From Candidatus Saccharimonadota bacterium (GTDB taxonomy: Bacteria > Patescibacteriota > Saccharimonadia > Saccharimonadales > Saccharimonadaceae): DNA of 64,000 nucleotides. Positions 45,801 through 54,793 of the stretch are shown one piece after another. The stretch lies in NCBI GenBank assembly GCA_017464135.1, contig JAFUEB010000004.1, positions 124,001 through 188,000 on the forward strand, written 5' to 3'. The position numbers and the translations under genes were made by a program. The notes beneath the pieces were generated by a model. It searched no databases and had not been told where the DNA came from. It saw nothing but the letters and a program-made list of their open reading frames with translations. Each line of letters begins with the position of its first letter. Position 1 is the stretch's first letter.

Positions 45801-48356
45801 ATGAATTTAGATGTTGCTAAACAGACTAGATTTGGAAAACTGATTTTATTTTTACGCTTTTATCCGGAGAGAATACTAACCGGTTGCGTTTTGGTGCTTA
45901 CTCTTATTTCCGCTATGAGCATGGGGTTATCTTCGGACGGCTTTGCCATCTTGGGCACGGATTTAATTTCTGGCAATTCCGAGAGCTGCTCTTTTTCCTC
46001 AACCGTTACATCCGCACATACCACTAACCTTAGTCCGGGTGGTTCTGCTGAGAATATCGGTTCCACCAAAATCACGACGATATGCCCGAATTCCGTGGAC
46101 CATCAGGTATACGCAGTTGGCTATACGAATGACACAACAGGTAACACAGACCTTATTAGCTCTGATAATAATACCATTCCAACCGGCACTGGAACCGGAA
46201 ATGTCTCAAACTGGTCCATGAAAATCGCAAAAGACACGACGTCCTATTCTCCAGCAAATCTTACAATTGATACCGGGTATGACGCTTATCATGCTGTTCC
46301 GGCAACCACTGCCAGAATCGCGTCTTATACTGGTGGGACAGACAGCACGACCGGTTCTGCTGTGCTAGCGACATACAAAGCAAAGGTTTCGGATTCACAG
46401 TCATCCGGGGCTTATACTGGAAAAGTGAAATTCACTTTAACTGCTACCATGCTATACAGCGTGACCATCGCCACCACGGCGGGAATAGCAAAAGTATCAC
46501 TAAACGGCGTGGAGTGCACAACTACTGCTGGGTGTACCGTAGCAAATCTAACATCCGGACAATCATATGCGCTGGTGGCGACTCCGGCCAGCGGCTCATC
46601 TTTTGTGCGTTGGAATCCCGGCCAAAACGGAACGTTAGCGAGCGCGACATCCGCCAGCACAACTTATACTGTGGGGGATGGGAGTAGTCTCATTACCCCT
46701 ATTGCGGAACTGAGTACCAGTACGCTGCAAATCCAATATGGCACAGGCGTTGCCAGCATGACTGTAAACGGAAATGCTGTGACAAATAACGGAACCGTGA
46801 ATCTATCATATGGTACGCCGTTAAACATCAGCGCAACTCTGAATCCGGGATATAGTCTTTCTGATTACACATTTACACCGCTTAGCGTGACGAGCTCGAG
46901 GATTGCCGCCAATGCTTCGTTTACCGGCACCTACATGCAGAACCTCGATGCCTCCGGCTGTACTACTACCGCAAGAACCGTTTTTGATAGTCGTGACAAC
47001 CATGCCTATATTATCCAACGTCTCGCGGATGGAAACTGCTGGATGATGGAGAACCTGGATCTGGGCAGAACCACGCTCACTACAGACCTTACCAGCGCTA
47101 ACACCAATCTTTCTACCACGGTAACTGCTTCCACCTTCAATGGATGGAAGAAAACATCTGGTTCACAAACGTATACTGCCGGTGAATTTATCAATGTTTC
47201 TGGCACGGATGCTACTTCAGGTACGGCATATGGAACATTGTATAACTACTGTGCTGCTTCTGCTGGAACTATCTGTACGAGCTCCAACAGTAGTGATGCT
47301 TCATATGACATCTGTCCAGCCGGATGGCGTCTTCCAACCGGCGGTAGCTCCGGAGAATTTCAAACCCTTTACACGCAGTATAATTCAAATGCCCTTATGA
47401 GAGCACCAATCGCAAGTGCCGGTGCTGCCTTCGCTCTCGCTGGCTACTTCTATCATAGTACTCCGGCCAATCAGGGTAGCTACGGCTTCTACTGGTCTTC
47501 TGCCAGGAGCAATGACGCGAATATGTACGGCCTGTTCCTCGGTTCGAGTGTCAATCCGGCCAGTAGCAACGAACGATACTACGGGCGCTCTATCCGTTGC
47601 TTGCTGAATGAACCGCCTACCATTTCAGACCTCACCTATATGCAGGATTTTAATGGTCTCTCTGCAGACGACAAAGCCTCCGTCCTAGCCTCGATGGAGG
47701 ACAGCACCACCTATACTCTCATAGATAACCGTGATAATAAATCCTATGCCATTGCCAAAATGAAAGACGGCAGAATCTGGATGGCGGAAAACCTGGATCT
47801 CGGTCGCACTACTCTAACCACAGATCTCACATCTGCCAATACTAATATCGCTACCACCGTTACTGCTGCTACCTTCAATGGATGGAAGAAAACATCTGGT
47901 TCACTAACGTATAATGCCGGTGAATTTATCAATGTTTCTGGCACGGATGCTACTTCCGGTACGGCATATGGAACACTGTATAACTACTATGCCGCATCTG
48001 CCGGTACTATCTCCGGAAGCTCCAACAGTAGTGATGCCTCATATGACATCTGTCCAGCCGGATGGAGACTTCCAACCGGTGGATCATCTGGAGAATTCCA
48101 AGCCCTTTATGCCGAATATAATTCCAGCGCTCTCATGAGAGCACCAATTGAAAATAATGGAGCTGCTTTCGCTCTCGCTGGCCGCTTCCTCAATAGTACT
48201 CCGGCCAGTCAGGGTAGCATCGGCAACTACTGGTCTTCTACGAGGGGCAATGACGCGAATATGTACGGCCTGTTCCTCTATACGTCGAGCGCCAGTCCGG
48301 CCAATCACGACGGTCGCTACTGCGGGTACTCTATCCGTTGCTTGCTGGGTAGTTAG
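45801..48356 (+). CDS. Two-module FISUMP surface protein 3, likely DGR target
   Basis: An 851-residue protein. An N-terminal anchor (RFYPERILTGCVLVLTLISA) resembles that of FISUMP protein 1, followed by the Cys-containing beta-rich domain, two InlB-like repeats (residues ~215-380) and two FISUMP modules (46930-47606 and 47625-48356). The modules share nearly identical DNA in their frameworks, so they arose by recent duplication. Their C-terminal segments, aligned with the TR, differ at 18 amino-acid positions, and 17 of these are codons that contain A in the TR. Module 1 carries an unusual Cys pair (YNYCAASAGTICTSS) where module 2 has Tyr and Ser. The gene ends in the segment most like the TR and shares a 14-base downstream motif with it. 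Confidence 0.9.
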   Translation: MNLDVAKQTRFGKLILFLRFYPERILTGCVLVLTLISAMSMGLSSDGFAILGTDLISGNSESCSFSSTVTSAHTTNLSPGGSAENIGSTKITTICPNSVDHQVYAVGYTNDTTGNTDLISSDNNTIPTGTGTGNVSNWSMKIAKDTTSYSPANLTIDTGYDAYHAVPATTARIASYTGGTDSTTGSAVLATYKAKVSDSQSSGAYTGKVKFTLTATMLYSVTIATTAGIAKVSLNGVECTTTAGCTVANLTSGQSYALVATPASGSSFVRWNPGQNGTLASATSASTTYTVGDGSSLITPIAELSTSTLQIQYGTGVASMTVNGNAVTNNGTVNLSYGTPLNISATLNPGYSLSDYTFTPLSVTSSRIAANASFTGTYMQNLDASGCTTTARTVFDSRDNHAYIIQRLADGNCWMMENLDLGRTTLTTDLTSANTNLSTTVTASTFNGWKKTSGSQTYTAGEFINVSGTDATSGTAYGTLYNYCAASAGTICTSSNSSDASYDICPAGWRLPTGGSSGEFQTLYTQYNSNALMRAPIASAGAAFALAGYFYHSTPANQGSYGFYWSSARSNDANMYGLFLGSSVNPASSNERYYGRSIRCLLNEPPTISDLTYMQDFNGLSADDKASVLASMEDSTTYTLIDNRDNKSYAIAKMKDGRIWMAENLDLGRTTLTTDLTSANTNIATTVTAATFNGWKKTSGSLTYNAGEFINVSGTDATSGTAYGTLYNYYAASAGTISGSSNSSDASYDICPAGWRLPTGGSSGEFQALYAEYNSSALMRAPIENNGAAFALAGRFLNSTPASQGSIGNYWSSTRGNDANMYGLFLYTSSASPANHDGRYCGYSIRCLLGS
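47424..47606 (+). repeat. DGR variable region 1 (module 1 of FISUMP protein 3)
   Basis: Aligned with the TR, AAC/AAT codons are replaced by TAC, TAT, CAT, TTC, AGC, GGC, GGT, CGC and others, while flanking codons such as CTCGCTGGC, TACTGGTCTTCT and AATATGTAC are kept. One codon (ACG in the TR) is missing. A few non-adenine differences (for example GCCGCT against AGTACT) are shared with variable region 2, so the immediate template may be another TR copy. Confidence 0.75.
48162..48356 (+). repeat. DGR variable region 2 (module 2 of FISUMP protein 3)
   Basis: By hand alignment to the TR about 26 template adenines are changed (AAC to CGC, CTC, ATC, GGC, TTC, CAC, GAC, TAC, TGC) against about 13 changes at other bases. 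It ends at the gene's stop codon, as expected for a C-terminal variable region. Confidence 0.8.
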
Positions 48357-48372
48357 CCTTTCCGCTGTCTTC

Positions 48373-48386
48373 CTTCCCCGTACTCG
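48373..48386 (+). other. Downstream flank motif shared with the TR locus
   Basis: CTTCCCCGTACTCG, identical to the minus strand of 541-554, 16 bases after the stop codon. See that entry. Confidence 0.5.
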
Positions 48387-48520
48387 AACCCGGAATGGAG
48401 CGCCCTAAGCCTCAAGCGAAGGGATATTTGCTTCTGAGCTCATACTATGAAAAGTGATAAATTGACAAAATATCACTTTTTGTATTTAGCATTTTACATT
48501 ATTCTAAAAAATATATCGCC

Positions 48521-48663
48521 GTTTTACATTTTATCACTTTACTAAACGAAAAATGTAAAACAGGGGTATAAACGGACTACTACTCTGTCATTTTGACAGA
48601 AGATTGAGTAATACTAGTCCGTTTTAGTCGGAACAAAGCCCCTGTTATTGCAGGAGCTTTGTT
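48521..48663 (+). ncRNA. Putative structured RNA with alternative terminator pairing
   Basis: The gene-free interval 48357-48726 holds a chain of strong inverted repeats: GTTTTACATTTT (48521-48532) with AAAATGTAAAAC (48550-48561); AAACGGACTA (48570-48579) with TAGTCCGTTT (48615-48624), enclosing CTGTCA/TGACAG; and AACAAAGCCCCTG (48632-48644) with CAGGAGCTTTGTT (48651-48663). CAGGGG at 48561-48566 can also pair with CCCCTG at 48639-48644, which would break the last hairpin. That is the layout of a switchable terminator. No plus-strand gene follows, so it may be a free small RNA. No known family was recognised. Confidence 0.5.
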
Positions 48664-48665
48664 TT
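48632..48665 (+). terminator. Terminator hairpin of the structured element
   Basis: A 13-base stem AACAAAGCCCCTG/CAGGAGCTTTGTT with one mismatch, loop TTATTG, then GTTTTAT. It is nearly symmetrical and could also stop transcripts coming the other way. Confidence 0.65.
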
Positions 48666-48726
48666 ATCTAAGGGTGGTGCATACATGATATATGTGTGCT
48701 TCTAAGACAGAAATCAAGTTATTAGA

Positions 48727-51369
48727 TTAATCGCCTGGATCTGGCTCCGGATCTGGCTCTGGTGCTGGCGTTGGGTCATTAATCGCAATCTTGAAGTTGC
48801 TGATTTGGCCAACAAAGAAGCGGCGTGGTGTGATGCCATTGTCGCTAGCGGCAGCACCAACCCAAACCTCAGTATTAAATGGACCGGCGAGGTTAGCATA
48901 ATTAATAATCATTTGTTCAGTACCATTATTTAGCTTTCCGTAGAGAATATTATTCACTCTCTTGATTGACACTTTGTTTGATTCGCCAGTGAAGTACTTC
49001 CTGACGCGGTCGCTACTAGCTGACGAAGCATTGGCGGCAAATTCGTATTGACCAGTCTCACCAAGCCTGAAGCAGAAGCCTGGCCATGGTTGACCAGTTT
49101 CGTCCATTGACGAGACGACTGTATTCTGGACGGCATTAGTACCCATACTGTCGATGCTGAAAATGATTTCAAAGTCTTTTCCGAAGTTAGTAGTGTCGAA
49201 CAGACGGACGCCAGTATTAAGATAATTCGTACCATCAAACGTCAGGACGTTTTGATCTGGCTCATAGACGCTGTCGGCCCAGATTGCGTAAAGATCAACC
49301 GTATCATTGGCCGTTTCGGTAAGGCCAGTTAAGATTTGTTCTTCATCGAAGTAGTCTTTGCCGGTGCCATCCGCGGTAGTACTCCACTTTACAAACTGCT
49401 TCGTGCCGTTTGTAAATGTATTGGCATCTAAGGTTTGACCGTCACCATAGACTAATTCTTGTTCTACCGTGTTGTCGGCAACTGTGTTGTCGTGGAAGAC
49501 TACGGTGTAGCTAACTGGAGGGACCCATATAGCGTAGAGTGTAACCACACCACCTGGAGTACCAATATGATCAACAGTTTCTCCAGGATTATAACAGGCG
49601 CCAGTGCCATCCGGCATGGTATTCCAACATTCAAACATGTTGTTGGCTTTGGTAGGAACAATAATCGATAGTTCACCGCCTTCAACTTCCATGCGATGGC
49701 TAGCTGGTGGCGTACTGCCGCCTTGTGTATCATATTGAACGAGATAAGAGGTTGCTTCTTGAATCTCAAGTTTAAAGTCAGAAATAGATGCTTCAATGAA
49801 GCGAGCCGGGGTTCCGCTACTATTGATGATACCGCCGATGGTTGCAGTATAGTTGAAATACCTGTTAAAGCCAGAAAAGTCTATTAATTTCGCAAATGTA
49901 GTACCACCATTCGTACTGTAAGAGAGCTCACCATCTTTTTTCTTGATAATGATTTTAGTGCCGGCAGTAGTAGGAACAGTTTTGGCAGTAGTTGATCCAG
50001 TATATGCAGCACGAATCTGAAGAGTAGTCGGGTTGCTGGCTCTTAGATGGACGCCTGGCCATGGCGAACTGCCATTCTCATCCTTGTTCGAGAATAGAGT
50101 TGCTTGAGTAGTTTGAGACGTACCAAACGAGTTAATGGTCAATTCAACCGTAAAGTCCTTAGTGGCATTAGTTTGATTAAATAGCGCAACACCAGTATTA
50201 ATGACGCCGCCAGTTGCATATTTCGCACAATCACCAGTCACATTGCCGTTACCATCAAAGACACAAGAACCATCAAATTTGAAACCATGGAACCACTGAG
50301 CATAGAGTGTAATTGTGGCATTATTAGTGGTCGTAAGGTTGTTAACTTGTTCGGCATCTTCATACGCTGTGCCAGTACCGTCGGCGCTAGTGTTCCAACC
50401 TAGGAATTGATAATCGGTAATTCCGTATGCATTAGTAGTGAGAGCTTGTGCTGTACCATAGGTGAAGTTTTGATTACTCATTGAGCCTGTAACGGTCGTA
50501 TTTTGTGGGGCATTACTATTAAAGGCAATTTGATAAGTAATTGGTGTCCAAATTGCATATAAGTTCACCGTTGTACCGTCATTGAGATCTAGGAGCATCG
50601 TATCGCCAGGTTCGTAGGTTGCAACTGAGGCGTTCTGATCCTTACTCCAGCCAAGGAAGACATAGCCAGTCCTAGTCGGTACTTGGCTCGGGATAGTTGT
50701 TTCAGTGGCCGATATGGCTTCAGACACTGGCGAAGTCGGCATGTTTAATACAGAATCCGTGGTGTTTGGCTCATAATAAATGCCATATCCGGACGGGTTA
50801 GCAGTAATTAATAGCTGATACGTTCTAGTGTACTGACCATACGGAATACCAATGTCTACATAAGCACCAAATGAAAGTGAATAAGTGTTTGTGCCGGCGG
50901 CTGTTGTCTGAATTAGACCTTGCCCACCAGCAGTTAATGCGGCATCGGAAATCGGTAAGTAATTGGTACCATTTAAACTATAGCCATAAGCCGTAGAATC
51001 AAAGTTTGCCAATGGGATACCAGTAGTATTGCCGCTTGGCAGCGTCACGGTCGGGATGGTGGCATTATTATCACCAACATAACTAAGGCTGGTACCGCCC
51101 GTGGTTTTGATTGCTATGTTATATCCTGAAAGATTTGTGGTGGAGGCTGTGATTGTTTCTGTTACTGAGTTTGTCATTCCTTGGTCGACACTGAAAGCGA
51201 GACTGCCTCCCGAGGAGATAGATATTGATAGCGAGTCTTCTGCAAACACCTTGATCGGATTAAGAATTGTAGCGCAGAGAGCAAAAACCACTGGTGAAAA
51301 CCAGATCATTTTCTTCGAAAAACTTGCATTTTTCGAATGCCAAAAATTTGCCAATTTTTGAATTAACAT
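48727..51369 (-). CDS. Secreted surface protein with InlB/Flg_new repeats and two LamG-like domains
   Basis: An 880-residue protein from ATG 51369 (AAAGG just upstream). Residues 20-43 form the signal peptide (MIWFSPVVFALCATILNPIKVFAED). A beta-rich domain (residues ~45-190) is related to the start of FISUMP protein 2. Listeria/Bacteroides-type repeats follow (FLGWSKDQNAS, FLGWNTSADGTG, FECWNTMPDGTG, FVKWSTTADGTG), each ending LYAIW or LYAQW. Two concanavalin/LamG-like domains (starting FDGSCVFDGNG and LTFDGTNYLNTG) probably bind sugar or protein. It ends in a Pro-Glu-Asp tail without an LPxTG motif or C-terminal helix. An adhesin role is inferred. Confidence 0.8.
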   Translation of the reverse strand: MLIQKLANFWHSKNASFSKKMIWFSPVVFALCATILNPIKVFAEDSLSISISSGGSLAFSVDQGMTNSVTETITASTTNLSGYNIAIKTTGGTSLSYVGDNNATIPTVTLPSGNTTGIPLANFDSTAYGYSLNGTNYLPISDAALTAGGQGLIQTTAAGTNTYSLSFGAYVDIGIPYGQYTRTYQLLITANPSGYGIYYEPNTTDSVLNMPTSPVSEAISATETTIPSQVPTRTGYVFLGWSKDQNASVATYEPGDTMLLDLNDGTTVNLYAIWTPITYQIAFNSNAPQNTTVTGSMSNQNFTYGTAQALTTNAYGITDYQFLGWNTSADGTGTAYEDAEQVNNLTTTNNATITLYAQWFHGFKFDGSCVFDGNGNVTGDCAKYATGGVINTGVALFNQTNATKDFTVELTINSFGTSQTTQATLFSNKDENGSSPWPGVHLRASNPTTLQIRAAYTGSTTAKTVPTTAGTKIIIKKKDGELSYSTNGGTTFAKLIDFSGFNRYFNYTATIGGIINSSGTPARFIEASISDFKLEIQEATSYLVQYDTQGGSTPPASHRMEVEGGELSIIVPTKANNMFECWNTMPDGTGACYNPGETVDHIGTPGGVVTLYAIWVPPVSYTVVFHDNTVADNTVEQELVYGDGQTLDANTFTNGTKQFVKWSTTADGTGKDYFDEEQILTGLTETANDTVDLYAIWADSVYEPDQNVLTFDGTNYLNTGVRLFDTTNFGKDFEIIFSIDSMGTNAVQNTVVSSMDETGQPWPGFCFRLGETGQYEFAANASSASSDRVRKYFTGESNKVSIKRVNNILYGKLNNGTEQMIINYANLAGPFNTEVWVGAAASDNGITPRRFFVGQISNFKIAINDPTPAPEPDPEPDPGD

Positions 51370-51533
51370 AATCCTTTGTTTTATTTGCCTCCACACTAAC
51401 GTGACCTTACCTCGCTTTGTAAAAATCACATTACTGCTTATATTTAATGATACATGATTTTTAACATAAATGTAATAGTTTTTATTAATGTTTTTAATGT
51501 TCTTATACTTTCTTTTTTTAGATGAAAGTGGTA

Positions 51534-51566
51534 TAATCACCGATGGCTTGGCGGGTAATACCGCCA
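51534..51566 (+). promoter_or_regulatory. Pyrophosphatase promoter and 5'-end hairpin
   Basis: TATAAT (51534-51539) is followed, at the expected 5' end of the mRNA, by the hairpin TGGCGG/CCGCCA (51549-51554 with 51561-51566). AAGGAGG then fixes the start at 51593. Confidence 0.6.
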
Positions 51567-51592
51567 TGTACTTTTACAAGGAGGTAGAGTAT

Positions 51593-53749
51593 ATGGTCTA
51601 CTCATTGACGTTGGTAATAGTCTGCATTACGTTCATCCTGATCTGGCGTAACTTTATCGACCTTCGTAACCACAACGAAGGTACGGAGGAGATGCAAGAG
51701 CTGGCTGGCATAATTCGGGCTGGAGCCAAAACCTTTCTGAAACGAGAATACCGAATCATTGCGCCGACCGTTTTAATCGTCGCCTTGATGTATTCACTGT
51801 TTCGTGAAGTAGGTTCCGGAATAACTTTTATTTTCGGTGCCTTACTTAGCATGACCGCAGTGGAAATCGGTATGCGTGGCGGAACATATGCCAATGTGCG
51901 GACAACAAATGCAGCACGAGTAACCGGCGCGATGAGCAGAACGATGCGTATCGCGCTTCTTGGTGGGAGCCTAAGTGGTTATTCGGTTCCGGCATTTGGA
52001 TTGCTTGGCTTTTTAATCGTATGGCTAGTTTCCGGTGGTGCTCATTCGGACATCGTTGGATACGGCCTTTTAATTAAGAATCCTTGCAATGCCGTCACTA
52101 TGAGACTGACGACCTATTCGCTAGGCTGTTCAGTCGTAGCAATGTTTAACCGCGTTGCCGGTGGCAACTACACAAAAGCTGCCGACATTTCTGCGGACAT
52201 AGTTGGCAAGAATGTCCACAACATGCCTGAAGACGATTCCAGAATGCCCAACTCACTCGCCGATTTTATTGGCGATTGCGTCAACGACATCGCTGGAAAC
52301 ATCTCCGACCTTCTGGAGAGTTTTGTTGCAACACCGACTGCATGTATCCTGATTTCGATGCAGGTGTTCAAAAACAATCCGGAAGCACTCACTGCGGCCT
52401 GCATGTTGCCATTTATTCTAGCAGCGGGCGGGCTATTTAGTAGTATCATCGGTGTCAATCACATTATCGTCAAGAACAAGAAGCAAACTGCTTATGTTCA
52501 AGTCGATGGCAAGATGGTACCACACGAATACTCGCGTGAAACGAACGACCCTGGTGAAGAACTCAACCGAGCGACATACCTTTCGGCAATTGTCGTAATC
52601 GCGGTGGCTCTTTATGGCGCACATGCAATTTTTGGAAAAGTCTCCGGCTTGGAAGACGTTTTTAAGATTGGATGGGTCTCGCCATGGGTAGCGGCCGTAC
52701 TTGGTATGGTTAGCTCGGTAGCCGTAGGCAAGATTACTGAATACTACACTAGTATGAAGTACAAGCCGGTCAAACGGCTAGCCCAAATGGCAACCGAAGG
52801 TGAGGCCTTTGTGGTGACCTATGGTGATGCAATCGGAGCCCGTTCAGTGCTCCTGCCGGTACTTGTGATTGGTATTTCTATCATCTTGTCCGGTATCCTT
52901 TGCGGAACCTATGGTATCGCAATCGCAGCTCTTGGTATGCTGAGCTTCGTTGGTACGACTGTCTCGATTGATGCTTTTGGCCCCATCGCCGATAATGCTG
53001 GTGGTATCGCCGAGAGTTGTCATCTCGAGGAAAGTGTCCGTAAGATTACCGATGAGCTGGATGCCGTCGGTAACACCACAGCAGCTATTGGAAAAGGCAA
53101 CGCAATCGGTTCGGCAGCCTTTGCAACCGTCGCACTGATTATGTCCTACATCGGTAGTTATCCCGCTTCAGACTACAGCAACCCCATGGTTATTATCAGC
53201 GTAATCGTTGGTGGCATCATCGGCGGTGCTCTCATCGAATTCTTTATTTCGATCCTGACCGAAAACACCATCAACTCCGCAAAACTGATGGCTGACGAAG
53301 GAGAGCGTCAGCTGAAGATTCCTGGAATCATTGAGGGAACGAAAAAACCTGATTATGAAAAGGTAATCAAAATGGCAGCCGATGAAGCCCTACGCTGTAT
53401 GCTCCTGCCATCCATCCTGGCACTTGTTTCGCCTATCGTCTTTGGGTTCCCGTTTGGACCCGAAATCGTGCTCGGTCTCCTGGGCGGTAGCACCATTGTA
53501 GCAATTAGCCGTGCCATCTTTAACGGCAACTCTGGCGGCGCCTTCGACAACGCGAAGAAGTTGATCGAAACTGGCGGTCTGCCGGGCCACCCGAAAGGCT
53601 CTGCGGCGCATAAAGCTGCAGTAGTCGGTGATACCGTTGGCGATACACGTAAGGACGTTGTGGGTGTGGCGCTTGATATCTTTATCAAGACCATGTCGAC
53701 CGTCGCAAATACTCTGGCACCGGTTTTCTATACCTACCGGTTGTTCTAA
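51593..53749 (+). CDS. hppA: Membrane-bound ion-pumping pyrophosphatase, K+-dependent type
   Basis: A 718-residue protein from ATG 51593, chosen for the AAGGAGG 7 bases upstream. About 16 membrane helices. Signature segments: KAADISADIVGKNVHNMPED (catalytic loop), DNAGGIAESCHLEE, GNTTAAIGKGNAIGSAA and GDTVGDTRKDVVG. The Ala and Gly in GNTTAAIGKG mark the K+-dependent subclass (K+-independent enzymes have Lys there). It couples pyrophosphate hydrolysis to H+ or Na+ export; which ion cannot be told. In a cell without visible respiratory genes it could energise the membrane from biosynthetic pyrophosphate. A terminator follows. Confidence 0.93.
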   Translation: MVYSLTLVIVCITFILIWRNFIDLRNHNEGTEEMQELAGIIRAGAKTFLKREYRIIAPTVLIVALMYSLFREVGSGITFIFGALLSMTAVEIGMRGGTYANVRTTNAARVTGAMSRTMRIALLGGSLSGYSVPAFGLLGFLIVWLVSGGAHSDIVGYGLLIKNPCNAVTMRLTTYSLGCSVVAMFNRVAGGNYTKAADISADIVGKNVHNMPEDDSRMPNSLADFIGDCVNDIAGNISDLLESFVATPTACILISMQVFKNNPEALTAACMLPFILAAGGLFSSIIGVNHIIVKNKKQTAYVQVDGKMVPHEYSRETNDPGEELNRATYLSAIVVIAVALYGAHAIFGKVSGLEDVFKIGWVSPWVAAVLGMVSSVAVGKITEYYTSMKYKPVKRLAQMATEGEAFVVTYGDAIGARSVLLPVLVIGISIILSGILCGTYGIAIAALGMLSFVGTTVSIDAFGPIADNAGGIAESCHLEESVRKITDELDAVGNTTAAIGKGNAIGSAAFATVALIMSYIGSYPASDYSNPMVIISVIVGGIIGGALIEFFISILTENTINSAKLMADEGERQLKIPGIIEGTKKPDYEKVIKMAADEALRCMLLPSILALVSPIVFGFPFGPEIVLGLLGGSTIVAISRAIFNGNSGGAFDNAKKLIETGGLPGHPKGSAAHKAAVVGDTVGDTRKDVVGVALDIFIKTMSTVANTLAPVFYTYRLF

Positions 53750-53755
53750 CTCCTT

Positions 53756-53782
53756 GCCCCTGGCTAATGCCGGGGGCTTTTT
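53756..53782 (+). terminator. Terminator after hppA
   Basis: Stem GCCCCTGGC/GCCGGGGGC with loop TAAT, then TTTTTC. Confidence 0.85.
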
Positions 53783-53803
53783 CATGTGTGTTATAATGGT
53801 TTT

Positions 53804-54763
53804 ATGGCAAAGAAAAAGCTTTTCACAATCGATGAATTAAATAATCTTTCTGCAGAAGAAATCATCGATAAAATGCAACACGAAAACTATTCACTTCTTA
53901 ATACATTAGGTGCAGAGAAGCTCCGCAAAGAAATGGTACCGGTTGGCAAAGCCTGTAATGCTGCAATTAATTATTTCTTTAAGACGACTGGACCGAAGAA
54001 GGATCCAGTGAAACACGCGCAAGCGGCACGTCGTAAACTCGTAAAGATCTTGTCTAAACTTACACCTGGCTCGTATGAGGGCATGCCGCATGACCAGAAA
54101 AATGGCCTAGTCGTTGGTTTTAACCATCCGTCACTCGGTGAGATTGCCCGTATATTATTAATGAAGGTTGATATTATGGGCGAAAAGCCAATGTATTTCC
54201 CGGTGAATTTGCCGTGGTACGAGGCACTCGCGCCGAATTATGACCGCATCAAAAAACTAGGTATCATTATTACGCCAACTATCACGCCATCGACTTGGAC
54301 TAAAATTGGCTTAAAAGAAACTGACGAATTATATGAACCAGCTAATCGCTTAAAACATGACTTTCGCGATGTTTATACCAAGATTTCGCATGATGGCGTC
54401 AAAAATGGTGGTGTAATTTTCGTAGCGCCATCCGCCACGCGCCAAGCGACCGTATTTAAGACTAAGGCTGTCTATGATAAAAAAGAAGATATTATCCCAA
54501 CCATGTCCGTTCTAGCTTTGAAGCTTTATCAGGATAAAGATATTAAATGCGATTTCTTGCCAATGGCAGTCTTGCCGCCAGAAAACTATAAGCGCGGGCT
54601 AAATTTCCGAAAAAAATATAAATTGATTCCGGGTGAAATGATGACCGCCGACGAAATCAAGAAGAAGTATTTCAAGACTAAAAATCCGAAGCGACTCGAG
54701 GGATTTGATTACGATTTTCACATGCGCATTGCTAAGAAACTCCCGAAAAAATTTTGGTATTAA
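53804..54763 (+). CDS. Putative PlsC-like acyltransferase
   Basis: A 319-residue protein from ATG 53804, 6 bases after TATAAT. The stretch LVVGFNHPSLGEIARIL resembles the NHxxxxD active site of glycerolipid acyltransferases, but with Glu after His-x4 (HPSLGE). VIFVAPSATRQATVF lies where the family's substrate-binding EGTRS-like motif is expected. No membrane helix is clear. With gpsA also present, a role in phospholipid synthesis is plausible but not proven. It might be a divergent or inactive member. Confidence 0.45.
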   Translation: MAKKKLFTIDELNNLSAEEIIDKMQHENYSLLNTLGAEKLRKEMVPVGKACNAAINYFFKTTGPKKDPVKHAQAARRKLVKILSKLTPGSYEGMPHDQKNGLVVGFNHPSLGEIARILLMKVDIMGEKPMYFPVNLPWYEALAPNYDRIKKLGIIITPTITPSTWTKIGLKETDELYEPANRLKHDFRDVYTKISHDGVKNGGVIFVAPSATRQATVFKTKAVYDKKEDIIPTMSVLALKLYQDKDIKCDFLPMAVLPPENYKRGLNFRKKYKLIPGEMMTADEIKKKYFKTKNPKRLEGFDYDFHMRIAKKLPKKFWY

Positions 54764-54793
54764 GCATTCGTTCGTGCTATAATCATAAGCATA

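Noticed and set aside
48521-48561. GTTTTACA...TGTAAAAC looks like a type II CRISPR repeat
   Set aside because: Only one copy, no spacers and no cas genes in the window; better explained as a hairpin or operator.
48570-48663. Possible integron attC site
   Set aside because: No RYYYAAC/GTTRRRY core pair and no integrase; the arms fit an RNA hairpin chain instead.
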